The position numbers and the translations under genes were made by a program. From NCBI GenBank assembly GCA_964621905.1, contig CAZUNG010000003.1:225733-289732 (forward strand): a stretch of DNA of 64,000 nucleotides, in the 5' to 3' direction. Below, one piece after another: positions 33,852 to 42,764 of the stretch (positions are counted from its first letter, which is position 1; each line of letters opens with the position of its first letter). The notes beneath the pieces were generated by a model. That model saw only the letters and a program-made list of their open reading frames with translations, searched no databases and was not told the origin of the DNA. The stretch comes from Ruminococcus_G sp964621905. Lineage in GTDB: Bacteria > Bacillota > Clostridia > Lachnospirales > Lachnospiraceae.

Positions 33852-36800
33852 ATGAGAAGTGTCAGAGATACGTTTATTATCAATCACGATAAAAGTAAGG
33901 ACAAAACAAATAAAACATTTTCTTTGGTATACGGAATCAAGCATCATGATACAGAAGAAAACTATCAGACATTTGACGTTGGCCAGTGTGCATTTTATGA
34001 TACGTATGCCGCATCCGGAATGACAGCGCTAAGCTGCCTGGTGTTTAAATATACCAACCGGGAACATTTTTTGATTACGTATCGTTTTGAAAAAGAACGA
34101 ATGATGGATATTCGTTTGAGCAAGGAGTATGCACCGGCAGACATTTTTCAGGAAATTTCTGACAGATCAGGGGAGGAACCAGACGCGGCGCTTATTGATG
34201 CGGCGGATATCCTGCTGGATTTTTCAGATACCTCTGAATACCCGAAAGATATGAAACACAATATGATCATAAATGTACAGGCTGACGGCGGAAAGGTCAG
34301 CTGTTCGGCGCGATATAAGGCGTCTGTATATCAGGAGGCGTATGCAAAGCAAATTGCAGGGCACTGGTTTTCAATGTTTCATAATCAGGTGTGCGGAAAT
34401 ACACAAAAGCTCAGTGAGCTGCGGCTGGATACAAAAGAAGAGATCATACAAAAGTGGAATGGGGTGAAATCTTCAGGCAAAAATTACAACTATGATTTCA
34501 GCCATTCGATAATTGAAGAGTTCTATCACGGTTTTCATGAACACATGAATGATGCGGCACTTTGTGATGAGAAGGGGGAACTGACTTATCAGCAGCTTGA
34601 TTCCATATCGAATCAGATTGCCAATATGCTGCGGGTGAATGGTGTCATGAAGGGAGATCACGTCGTTGTGATCGGGGAGAGAAGCCGCTTTATGATTCTC
34701 TCCATCTTAGCTATACTGAAACTCGGTGCGGCATACGTGCCCATTGATATGGAACTGCCATCTATCAGGATCAGATATATCATGCAGGATGTGAGGGCGA
34801 AAAACACGATTCTGCTGAATCGCGTACCCGGAGATGAGGATTTTGAGAATGTTCTGACACTCGATAATCTGGAACGGTATTCAAAAGAATTTCAGGGTGA
34901 ATCTGTGGACGGCGGGGATAATGCCTATATCCTCTACACGTCCGGTACCACCGGCAAACCGAAAGGAGTTATCGTCAGGCACTCCAGCGTGGTGAATCTC
35001 AGCAAGTGGTTTGGCGAAACTTACAATTTAAAACAGAACAGGCATGTGCTTCATATGACGAACATGTCGTTCGACGTCTCTGTGGAAGAAACGATAACAA
35101 CACTTCTGAACTTTGCGGTGATATATCTGATTCCACAGGATATAAAATTAAACAGGCAGAAGTTTGCCGCTTATATCTCGGATAACGGAATATCGATTGC
35201 ACAGTTTGTTCCGGTCACATTAAAAGAACTGTTGGGTGATGAACCGAAAATAGAATGCCTGAATGTTGTCATCTGCGGAGGGGATCGGCTGGACGATGAC
35301 CTGAAAAATGAAATTCTGGCAAAAGGATACCATCTGTTTAACCACTACGGCCCGACGGAATGCACCGTAGATGCCGTTGCGTGCCAGTGTGAACCAGACT
35401 CTAATGATCTGGGGCGTCCCATAGCAAACACAGAAGTTTATATCATTGACGAGGACAAACAACTGCAGACATTTGGTGTGGCGGGAGAGCTCTGCATTGC
35501 CGGCGCCGGTATGTCCGGGGGGTATTACCGAAAAAAAGAGATGACAGAGGAGAAGTTTGTCTGGATTCCCTCTCTGCATAAAAAAGTTTACCGGACCGGT
35601 GATCTGGCAATTATGCAGCCGAATGGGAAACTGATCTTTATCGGCCGCTCAGACCAACAGGTTAAAATCAACGGTCTGCGAATTGAACTGGAGGAGATTG
35701 AATTTTACTTTAAGCAGTACCCTGGGATTTTGGAGGCAGTGGTTACGGTTATTAATAATAATTATGGGGGCAGGGCATTATGTGTGTATTATAAAAGCAA
35801 TGCTTCTGTGATCTATAAAAAAGTAAAAAACTTTTTAAGTAAATATCTGCCCCAGTATATGATTCCGAATCATTATATCAGAATCTCAGAATGGCCGGTT
35901 ACGGTCAATGGAAAAATAGATCAAGAGATGTTGAGAAAATGGGAGATCAGCGCCCGGAACACAAAGTATATAGCTCCTGAGAGCAAGACTGAAAAAGCAG
36001 TGTCGAATATATGGAGAAGGATTCTCGGGCATGACCGGATCAGTGTGGAGGATGAATTTATCAATGTCGGAGGAGATTCTCTGAGAGCAGCGATTTTATC
36101 CAACCTTCTGATGGAAACCTTTCATGTACAGATTTTACCTAACCGCATCTTAACATATACGATCCGAGATACAGCGAATACTATAGACTCAGGGCTGTTA
36201 GGAGAGGAACCGGCGGAGGATGATACTCTGCTCCTGATGAAAAGTGGAAGTGATCCTGAGAAACATATATTTTTGGTGCACGCTGGGAGCGGTGAGGCGG
36301 AAGTGTTTGTTGATCTTTGTGATAATCTGTCGGGAGACTATCATCTATGGGGGATCCGGGCAGACAGGTTAACCGATGATTCACCGAGGAATATCACGCT
36401 GGAAGAGATTGCGGAGACATATGTGAAACGGCTCGAAGCGATACAGCCAAAAGGGTGCTGCCATCTGATCGGATGGTGCATCGGGGGCAGCATTGCGTTT
36501 GAGATGGGACTGCAGCTTGAGAAAAAGGGGAGAAAACTCGGCTTTTTTGCTATGATCAACAGCTTTGCACCGGACAGGGAATTCTGGGGCGAGGTTCCTG
36601 CATTTTCTATCCATACGGAAATTCAAGCGGCCAAAAGACTTCCGCGATTTGAAGCGTTTAAAGTATTACATGGCAAAATAGAAAGTATTTCGGATCTCTG
36701 GTGTTCACTGCTGGATTACTACAGTGACATCGGGTTATCTGCAGAGGAATTGAAGGAATGCGTCTATGACGATATGGACCGGGCGATTCCGTATTATGAT

Positions 36801-37085
36801 TCAGATAATATCACGGTACGGGATATCATCTATTACATGAATGTTCTGCGGACGTTTGACAACGTCAGAGCGTGTTATGTGCCGGAACGAAAGCTGAACG
36901 TGCAGGCGTACTTTTTTGCGGCGGCTGATGAGACCGCAGCCAATTTTCCGGTATGGGATCAATATTGTGAAAAGCCGATGAGGGTTTATAAAATGAAAGG
37001 CAACAACTTTTCGATCTTGCAGTACCCGGATGTGCTGGATTTTGCAGAACAGTTAAATACAGTGTTATCATGTGAAGGAGTTTAA
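33852..37085 (+). CDS. Single-module NRPS (partial C, A, T, TE)
   Basis: Nonribosomal peptide synthetase of 1077 aa. Residues 1-200 look like the C-terminal lobe of a condensation domain without the HHxxxDG motif. The adenylation domain (about 220-690) has YTSGTTGKPKG, FDVSVEE with the amino-group-binding Asp, YGPTE, GRSDQQVKI and NGKID. The carrier domain has GGDS near residue 739. The thioesterase (about 790-1077) has G874-W-C-I-G, so the nucleophile is Cys876 instead of Ser. The place of the catalytic His (GxHF) reads G-N-N1052-F. It should load one amino acid, but the release chemistry is unclear. An EamA exporter follows after one base. Confidence 0.9.
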   Translation: MRSVRDTFIINHDKSKDKTNKTFSLVYGIKHHDTEENYQTFDVGQCAFYDTYAASGMTALSCLVFKYTNREHFLITYRFEKERMMDIRLSKEYAPADIFQEISDRSGEEPDAALIDAADILLDFSDTSEYPKDMKHNMIINVQADGGKVSCSARYKASVYQEAYAKQIAGHWFSMFHNQVCGNTQKLSELRLDTKEEIIQKWNGVKSSGKNYNYDFSHSIIEEFYHGFHEHMNDAALCDEKGELTYQQLDSISNQIANMLRVNGVMKGDHVVVIGERSRFMILSILAILKLGAAYVPIDMELPSIRIRYIMQDVRAKNTILLNRVPGDEDFENVLTLDNLERYSKEFQGESVDGGDNAYILYTSGTTGKPKGVIVRHSSVVNLSKWFGETYNLKQNRHVLHMTNMSFDVSVEETITTLLNFAVIYLIPQDIKLNRQKFAAYISDNGISIAQFVPVTLKELLGDEPKIECLNVVICGGDRLDDDLKNEILAKGYHLFNHYGPTECTVDAVACQCEPDSNDLGRPIANTEVYIIDEDKQLQTFGVAGELCIAGAGMSGGYYRKKEMTEEKFVWIPSLHKKVYRTGDLAIMQPNGKLIFIGRSDQQVKINGLRIELEEIEFYFKQYPGILEAVVTVINNNYGGRALCVYYKSNASVIYKKVKNFLSKYLPQYMIPNHYIRISEWPVTVNGKIDQEMLRKWEISARNTKYIAPESKTEKAVSNIWRRILGHDRISVEDEFINVGGDSLRAAILSNLLMETFHVQILPNRILTYTIRDTANTIDSGLLGEEPAEDDTLLLMKSGSDPEKHIFLVHAGSGEAEVFVDLCDNLSGDYHLWGIRADRLTDDSPRNITLEEIAETYVKRLEAIQPKGCCHLIGWCIGGSIAFEMGLQLEKKGRKLGFFAMINSFAPDREFWGEVPAFSIHTEIQAAKRLPRFEAFKVLHGKIESISDLWCSLLDYYSDIGLSAEELKECVYDDMDRAIPYYDSDNITVRDIIYYMNVLRTFDNVRACYVPERKLNVQAYFFAAADETAANFPVWDQYCEKPMRVYKMKGNNFSILQYPDVLDFAEQLNTVLSCEGV

Positions 37086-37086
37086 T

Positions 37087-37995
37087 ATGAAAAGAAAATA
37101 TGCAGACCTTTTATTGATATTTATTACTGCCATATGGGGACTGTCTTTTCCGATCATACGGAATTCTTTAAATTATATACCGGAACTCACCTATTTGTTT
37201 TATCGTTTTCTGGCGGCGAGTATCGTACTGGCGGTGATTTTTCACCGCAAAATCAGAAGCATAACGAGAACGGTATTGTGGAAAGGCGCATTAATGGGTG
37301 TCTCCATATCCGGAGCACTCGGGTTTACGGTTATTGCACTTCGCTATACCACGGCTGCAAATGTGGCTTTTATCACGGGAATGAATATTGTGATTGTTCC
37401 GTTGCTTTCCGGCTTAATGCTAAAGAAAAAAGTTGACTGGGTCAAAAAGGGAAGTGTTCTCATTGCCATGATTGGGCTTTTTCTGATCTCGGGCGGTGTG
37501 GAGCTGAAGTTTAACCGGGGAGATTTTCTGGCCTTTCTGTGTGCATTATGCATTTCACTTCAAATCATTTTGACAGATCTTTTTGCGGCTGATGAAGATC
37601 CTGTGATCCTGGGATGTCTGCAAGTCAATGTGGCGGCCGTCATTTACTTTTTTTTAAGCCTGATCAGTGGAATCGGGTTTGCCTTTGAAGTGAAAGGCAT
37701 TGTTGTAACCACGATCCTCGTAACAGGGATTGCAGGCACGGCATTGGCATTTGTGGGGCAGACTTTTGTTCAAAAGTTCACGACGCCGTCACACGTGGCC
37801 ATCATTTTTGTTTTAGAGCCTGTCTTTGGAGCACTGTTTGCACTGTGGATTCCAAGGCTGGACGGGACAACGGAGACAATTTCTGTTATCAAAGGAGCGG
37901 GGTGTGTGCTGTTGGTTATATCCATGCTTTTTACCGAGATCTTTGGTGCGAAAGCTGACGCCAGGAGCAAACTGCACGATGAAATTGCAAGTTGA
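37087..37995 (+). CDS. EamA-family (DMT) transporter
   Basis: Transporter of 302 aa with ten predicted membrane spans in two EamA repeats (residues 5-140 and 150-290). The first repeat opens with LLLIFITAIWGLSFPIIRNSL, a standard family start. AAGGAG lies 6 bases before the ATG, and the gap to the NRPS stop is one base, so the two are one operon. It may export the NRPS product or an amino acid (inference). Its stop codon overlaps the -35 box of the next promoter. Confidence 0.88.
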   Translation: MKRKYADLLLIFITAIWGLSFPIIRNSLNYIPELTYLFYRFLAASIVLAVIFHRKIRSITRTVLWKGALMGVSISGALGFTVIALRYTTAANVAFITGMNIVIVPLLSGLMLKKKVDWVKKGSVLIAMIGLFLISGGVELKFNRGDFLAFLCALCISLQIILTDLFAADEDPVILGCLQVNVAAVIYFFLSLISGIGFAFEVKGIVVTTILVTGIAGTALAFVGQTFVQKFTTPSHVAIIFVLEPVFGALFALWIPRLDGTTETISVIKGAGCVLLVISMLFTEIFGAKADARSKLHDEIAS

Positions 37996-38020
37996 CAAAA
38001 TGAATCTGCTACTGTATAAT
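37992..38020 (+). promoter_or_regulatory. Consensus promoter of the amtB leader or a small RNA
   Basis: TTGACA (37992-37997) and TATAAT (38015-38020), both perfect, are spaced by exactly 17 bp. The transcript would start near 38027 and meet a terminator within 70 bases. Confidence 0.8.
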
Positions 38021-38026
38021 ACGCCT

Positions 38027-38097
38027 GAAGACAAACATAGTACCCCGGAAAGGGGATTAGAGGCAATGGTGCCGTAAATGACACCATTGCCTTTTTT
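38027..38097 (+). terminator. Leader with terminator upstream of amtB
   Basis: A CCCC/GGGG mini-hairpin (38043-38055) is followed by an 11-bp stem AGGCAATGGTG/CACCATTGCCT (38061-38092) and TTTTTT. It could be the end of the EamA operon, a free small RNA of about 70 bases, or an attenuator for amtB. I do not recognise a known riboswitch. Confidence 0.6.
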
Positions 38098-38124
38098 GTG
38101 TAGAAGAGGAGGTAAGATAGGAAA

Positions 38125-38214
38125 ATGAATGATATGATGGCGGCTGCCTATATCAGCTTTGGGCTGCCGGGATGTCAGGGAGTGCGAAGCAGTCCTTCTT
38201 GCAAACTCCCGTAA
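38125..38214 (+). CDS. Possible 29-aa leader peptide before amtB
   Basis: A strong GAGGAGG lies 11-12 bases before ATG 38125. The frame gives 29 residues (MNDMMAAAYISFGLPGCQGV and nine more) and stops at 38212-38214. Its last third is inside a hairpin formed by GGGAGT...ACTCCC (about 38178-38210). No homologue is known to me. It may be a translated attenuator, or a decayed gene start. Confidence 0.35.
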   Translation: MNDMMAAAYISFGLPGCQGVRSSPSCKLP

Positions 38215-38282
38215 AATGAAGATTTCAATAATAAACAATGGCGGTGTAACTGACGCTGCCTGGATGAAAAGGAGGTTTTTTT

Positions 38283-39524
38283 ATGAATACCGGGGACACA
38301 GGCTTTATGTTAATTTGTACTGCATTTGTATTTCTTATGACACCGGCACTGGCATTTTTTTATGGAGGTCTTGTGAGACGGAAAAATGTCGTGAATACCA
38401 TGATGGTTTGCGTGGCAATTATGGGATTATCTGTGGTAATGTGGACGTTATTCGGATATTCACTTTCGTTTGGAGGAAATCATGCAGGGATAATCGGGGA
38501 CTTCCGCTGGCTTGGACTAAACGGTGTGGGAATGGATGCAGGACCGTATGCAGAGACGATTCCTCATCTGGTCTACTGTGCATTTCAGATGATGTTCGCA
38601 ATGATCACACCGGCATTGATTACCGGGGCAGTTGTGGGAAGAATGAGATTTAAAGCATTGTTTTTCTTTATCGCACTCTGGTCGGTGGCAGTCTATTATC
38701 CGCTGGCGCATATGGTGTGGGGAGAAGGCGGTTTGCTGGCAGCGATTGGTTCTGTGGATTTCGCAGGCGGAGATGTGGTTCATATCAGTTCCGGCATTAC
38801 GGCACTGACCTTGGCCATTATTTTGGGAAGACGGCGTGGGTATGAGGTGATGACATACCGCGTACATAATATTCCTTTCGTTGTGCTTGGAGCGACGCTT
38901 CTCTGGTTTGGATGGTTCGGATTTAATGCGGGCAGTGCGCTTGCAGCAGATGGTCTGGCAGCACATGCATTTATGACCTCTGCAATTGCAGCCGCATCGG
39001 CGCTGTTATCATGGATGCTGATTGATGTGATCCGGAACGGGAAACCGACGCTTGTCGGCGCATCAACAGGACTGGTAGTGGGACTGGTGGCAATCACGCC
39101 GGGTGCGGGCTTCGTGCCGGTCTGGTCATCCTTCATCATCGGAGCGCTGGTCAGCCCGATCTGCTACTTTGGAGTGGCACTGGTTAAGAGAAAATTGAAA
39201 ATAGATGATGCATTGGATGCGTTTGGATGCCATGGAATCGGCGGGATTTGGGGTGGAATTGCCACCGGAATCTTTGCGAAGAGATCCATCAATGGTGTGG
39301 CTCGCTGGGACGGTCTTATCTATGGCGATTATCATCTGTTCACGGCACAGATCATAGGGATCGCTGTTACGATTGGTGTTGCGATTGTTGGAACTCTCAT
39401 TTGTGTGGCAATCGTTAAAGTGTTTACACCGCTGCGGGTAGAGGTAAAAGACGAACAGATTGGTTTGGACAATTCCCAGCATGGAGAAAACGCATATCCA
39501 TGTTTCAACGGACTGGATCAGTAG
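38283..39524 (+). CDS. amtB: Ammonium transporter AmtB
   Basis: Ammonium channel of 413 aa with eleven predicted membrane spans. Family motifs are PALAFFYGGLVRRKNVVNTMM, the pore-lining AFQMMFAMITPALI, FAGGDVVHISSG with the first twin His, FGWFGFNAGSA, and DAFGCHGIGGIWGG with the second pore His. AAGGAGG precedes the ATG. The PII gene follows after 11 bases, the usual amtB-glnB pair. It takes up ammonium when nitrogen is scarce. Confidence 0.96.
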   Translation: MNTGDTGFMLICTAFVFLMTPALAFFYGGLVRRKNVVNTMMVCVAIMGLSVVMWTLFGYSLSFGGNHAGIIGDFRWLGLNGVGMDAGPYAETIPHLVYCAFQMMFAMITPALITGAVVGRMRFKALFFFIALWSVAVYYPLAHMVWGEGGLLAAIGSVDFAGGDVVHISSGITALTLAIILGRRRGYEVMTYRVHNIPFVVLGATLLWFGWFGFNAGSALAADGLAAHAFMTSAIAAASALLSWMLIDVIRNGKPTLVGASTGLVVGLVAITPGAGFVPVWSSFIIGALVSPICYFGVALVKRKLKIDDALDAFGCHGIGGIWGGIATGIFAKRSINGVARWDGLIYGDYHLFTAQIIGIAVTIGVAIVGTLICVAIVKVFTPLRVEVKDEQIGLDNSQHGENAYPCFNGLDQ

Positions 39525-39535
39525 GAGGAAGAGTC

Positions 39536-39880
39536 ATGATGATCAAGGTAGAAGCAATTGTGAGAGAAGAGAAATTTGAGGATATTAAACAGGCGCTGCA
39601 GGATATTGAAGTGAACGGAATGACAGTATCCCAAGTGATGGGTTGCGGTGTGCAAAGAGGGTACAAGGAGATTGTCAGAGGAATGGAAGTAGATATTCAG
39701 ATGCGTCCGAAGATCAAGTTTGAGATTGTAGTGTCTTCTGAAGAGTGGGAGGCCAAGACGGTCGAAGCAATCCAGAAAGCAGCGTTTACCGGCGAGATGG
39801 GGGACGGAAAAATTTTCAGTTATGAAATCCGTTCCGCAATGAAAATCCGTACGAAAGAGACCGGGTATGATGCAATTTAA
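39536..39880 (+). CDS. glnB: PII nitrogen regulatory protein without the Tyr51 site
   Basis: PII signal protein of 114 aa that senses ATP/ADP and 2-oxoglutarate and plugs AmtB. The GMTVSQVMGCG block and the C-terminal TGEMGDGKIF block (B- and C-loops) are clear. In the T-loop, where enteric GlnB has the uridylylated Tyr51 (GAEY), this protein has GMEV (Val52), so control by uridylylation is not expected. AGGAGG lies 8 bases before the ATG. It is coupled with amtB. Confidence 0.93.
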   Translation: MMIKVEAIVREEKFEDIKQALQDIEVNGMTVSQVMGCGVQRGYKEIVRGMEVDIQMRPKIKFEIVVSSEEWEAKTVEAIQKAAFTGEMGDGKIFSYEIRSAMKIRTKETGYDAI

Positions 39881-40009
39881 GGACCGCAGTGAATGCGTTT
39901 ATCTTCGGAACGATGGAAATTTAGGCCCGTGAAGTGGGGCCGGATAATCGCCGGGCGGCCGGTACGGTGTGAACGGCAGTAAAAAGAGAACAGGAATTAC
40001 ATAGAATTT

Positions 40010-40038
40010 TTTGTGTGAAATGTTATAATAAACACAAA
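40010..40038. promoter_or_regulatory. Inverted repeat over the promoter of AraC copy 2
   Basis: TTTGTGT and ACACAAA flank a TATAAT (40024-40029) that should be the -10 box. It may serve autoregulation of the AraC gene at 40075. Confidence 0.4.
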
Positions 40039-40074
40039 CGGCTTTTATTATGACATCAATACGGAGGATTTTTT

Positions 40075-41094
40075 ATGCGGGGTTGGGATGACCGAAAGGT
40101 ATATGTGGCGAGGCACTGCTATCAGGACTGCTTCTGGGGGCTTGGATTTCGGGACGGATATCTGGAATTCCCTGTGCGGGATACTTCTGCAATTACGGTG
40201 CTGCCATGGGAGGATAATATCTCTGTGAAACCGCACCGGCACTCTTACTATGAATTTGCACTGGTTACAAAAGGGTCTTGTGTTCACAGCTACAAAGGAG
40301 TGAAAGCACCGCTGGTGCCGGGGGATGTCTTCTTGATAGAACCCCATCAGGAGCACAGTTATGAGATTCAGGCATCGGTTCATATTATAAACTGCAATTT
40401 TATCGCAGAGGGACTGGGTGATGACTGCAATGAGGTGATTTCGGGAGCCTCAAAGCCAAGAACAGGCACCCGCATGGATGAAGATACAAAGCGGCACTGG
40501 GATGAACTGCTTCGTTATGTTTCGCTGGAGGAGCAGGAAATCAGTCAGGAAGTGCGCCAGTCGTATCTGAACACGCAGGGTATCATCCATCTGGAGAGTA
40601 AGGAGATGGAAGAGGTAGAGCGCCTGCTGTGGATTATGGTCGATGAGCAGGAGAAAAATGAACTGAATTCGGAGTACGCCAAAGCAGCGTATCTGCAGTT
40701 GATTCTGATCCTGTTTCAGCGTGTACAGGTTCAGAAAAACCAGAGGATCGGCAGGTATTCCAGTCAGAAGAAAGCGATGATCTATGATGCACTTGCTTAC
40801 ATTGAGGAACACCTGGATGAAAAAATTGATTTTGAAGAGATTTCCCAAAATTCGTTTCTGAGTCCCAGTTACTTTCGGGCGATTTTTAAAGATGTGACCG
40901 GGCTGACGCCGATTGAGTACCTGAACCGTATGCGGATCGTCAAGTCGCTGGAGTATCTGGAGATGGAGCAGCTCTCCATCACGGATGCTGCGGCCAGAGT
41001 CGGAATCTATGATTCCAACTATTATTCGAGACTGTTTAAAAAAGTGATGGGATACTCGCCCCGCTATTTTAAAAGTATCCGGGAAAAGGCATAG
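40075..41094 (+). CDS. AraC-family regulator with cupin sensor (copy 2)
   Basis: Regulator of 339 aa, paralogous to those at 19281 and 60769. The cupin has HRHSYYEFALVTKGSC and PGDVFLIEPHQEHSYE. The AraC domain has IDFEEISQNSFLSPSYFRAIF and ITDAAARVGIYDSNYYSRLF. An N-terminal extension of about 25 residues is absent from copy 1. ACGGAGG precedes the ATG. It is convergent with the PucR-type gene, nine bases between stops, and about 1.7 kb from a URO-D gene. Confidence 0.9.
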   Translation: MRGWDDRKVYVARHCYQDCFWGLGFRDGYLEFPVRDTSAITVLPWEDNISVKPHRHSYYEFALVTKGSCVHSYKGVKAPLVPGDVFLIEPHQEHSYEIQASVHIINCNFIAEGLGDDCNEVISGASKPRTGTRMDEDTKRHWDELLRYVSLEEQEISQEVRQSYLNTQGIIHLESKEMEEVERLLWIMVDEQEKNELNSEYAKAAYLQLILILFQRVQVQKNQRIGRYSSQKKAMIYDALAYIEEHLDEKIDFEEISQNSFLSPSYFRAIFKDVTGLTPIEYLNRMRIVKSLEYLEMEQLSITDAAARVGIYDSNYYSRLFKKVMGYSPRYFKSIREKA

Positions 41095-41103
41095 GTCAGT
41101 TTA

Positions 41104-42624
41104 TCACTGCAGAGAATCGTCGATCATAAAAGAAATCATCAGATGTGTCAGCTGCTCTCTGTTGTTAAAATCAATTCCCGTCAGTTCGATGATCTTATTG
41201 AGGCGGTAAATACACGTTGTCCGGTGGACAAACAGTGATTCTGCCGTGTGGGAAATATTAAACTTATATTCGGTCAGTGCTTTCAGTGTCAGAATCAGAC
41301 AACTGTGCGGGTGAAGGGCATCGTATTTTTTTAATATGCTGATCGCCGGATGACAGAGTTCGGATGCAGGGTACTGGGACACACACTGAGATTTCAGATA
41401 ATCGTACACAAAATCCGAAAAATAGTAATACCAGAACGACGGTGCCCTCTGTTCCCCGACCGAAAGAGCAGTCTCAGCTTCGCTGCAGAAGGTCTGAATG
41501 TTAAAAATGTCGGTAAAGGAATTGCTGATACCTGTTTTGCATAACGTTTCCCTCAAAAACAGTTTGAGATCATCCGGCAGCTGTTCTCCTCCCTGTGACA
41601 GTGACAAATTCCGCACACAGAAGATTCCGGCTGCATTGCTGATAAAGCAGCTGTTTTTAAGAAGGTTTTCAACCTGTATCCGCACAAAATCAAAAGAGAT
41701 CGTAAAATGCTCCTCCTCCAGAAATTTAAACTTGAGCACCTGATAGCAATGATTTTTCTCCCAGCCATAGGAGGAGAGCACCGCAGTATATCTGTGCATA
41801 TCTTCAACAGACCCCTGTATCATATGATTTACGATACTGTACAGGCTGTGTCTGCTGTCGGAATAGGGCGAGGAGCTGCTCTCGACGGAAAAGGCGTGGG
41901 TGATAGAGTTGCCGAGTGCTTCGATCACTGCAAGTTTTCCGCTGAAATATATGTGTTTTTTGAACTTTGCCACCAGTCTGGCACAATATCTGCCATTTAA
42001 AAAAATATTGATATAATAAAGAAGCAGATTACGGTTTCCGGACGGATAGTTCTGAACTCCGTGGAGGGAGAAGGCTTCTTTAAATTCTGTTTCCTGATTA
42101 TATTCCGTCACCTGTTCCCAGGTCATGCTGGAGGTTTGCGGAAATTCAGACACTTTGTAGAAATTTTTCGTTGTGACTAGGTAGTGATAATCGGCATCGA
42201 CAAGGGCCATTTCCATATCGGTTAACCGCGAGGCCACATCAAACAATTCTTTTGCATACTGCAGACTGGACCGTGTCAGCAGCAGGAGATCATGAAAGCG
42301 GTCAAAATCTGTCCAGATTTCCTGAAGCTGATTTGCCAGTTCAAAAACAGACATTTCTTCATTGACGTAGATGACGTCACAGTCTTCATGAAAGAGCGCT
42401 TTCTGCTCTTGCTTTTTTTGACATAAAAAAGTATATCCGCTGCGGTCTTCCAAACGGACAAACACAGGGTAAGAGATGATCTGCAGGTATTGTGTGCTGC
42501 GCTCGGAAGCAGACGGATAAAATAAAAATCCTTTGAGTGGAATGTCTGAAAAAGCATGGTCCGGGCGCTCCATACATAGTGTTGATGACATTGTTTCATA
42601 TATCAGACTTGCGGTAAGTTCCAT
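41104..42624 (-). CDS. PucR/CdaR-family regulator
   Basis: Regulator of 506 aa. The C-terminal 60 residues are a PucR-type helix-turn-helix (ALTEYKFNISHTAESLFVHRTTCIYRLNKI). The N-terminal 400 residues hold a sensor region that I cannot assign to a known domain with confidence. The start at 42622-42624 has GGAGGTG upstream on the minus strand. It is divergent from a URO-D gene, and two palindromes lie over its own promoter, so it may repress itself and control the neighbour. Confidence 0.82.
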   Translation of the reverse strand: MELTASLIYETMSSTLCMERPDHAFSDIPLKGFLFYPSASERSTQYLQIISYPVFVRLEDRSGYTFLCQKKQEQKALFHEDCDVIYVNEEMSVFELANQLQEIWTDFDRFHDLLLLTRSSLQYAKELFDVASRLTDMEMALVDADYHYLVTTKNFYKVSEFPQTSSMTWEQVTEYNQETEFKEAFSLHGVQNYPSGNRNLLLYYINIFLNGRYCARLVAKFKKHIYFSGKLAVIEALGNSITHAFSVESSSSPYSDSRHSLYSIVNHMIQGSVEDMHRYTAVLSSYGWEKNHCYQVLKFKFLEEEHFTISFDFVRIQVENLLKNSCFISNAAGIFCVRNLSLSQGGEQLPDDLKLFLRETLCKTGISNSFTDIFNIQTFCSEAETALSVGEQRAPSFWYYYFSDFVYDYLKSQCVSQYPASELCHPAISILKKYDALHPHSCLILTLKALTEYKFNISHTAESLFVHRTTCIYRLNKIIELTGIDFNNREQLTHLMISFMIDDSLQ

Positions 42625-42645
42625 AAACACCTCCATTAGCTGTTA

Positions 42646-42680
42646 CTACAAAATGTAGCAAAAACATTTGTAAATGTCAA
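42646..42680 (-). promoter_or_regulatory. PucR-type gene promoter with two palindromes
   Basis: On the minus strand TTGACA (42675-42680) and TACATT (42652-42657) are 17 bp apart. CTACA-AAA-TGTAG (42646-42658) covers the -10 box and ACATTT-GT-AAATGT (42664-42677) fills the spacer and touches the -35 box. Confidence 0.65.
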
Positions 42681-42764
42681 TACTCTGAGAGTTAATCCGG
42701 ATGAAACCAAATGCTATAATAAGAACAGAAAATGGAAACGGGTATCAGAAAGGATGTGCTGTGT

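Noticed and set aside
38027..38097. Possible ANTAR-type twin hairpin target before amtB
   Set aside because: ANTAR targets need two hexanucleotide loops with A at position 1 and G at position 4. The loops here do not fit.
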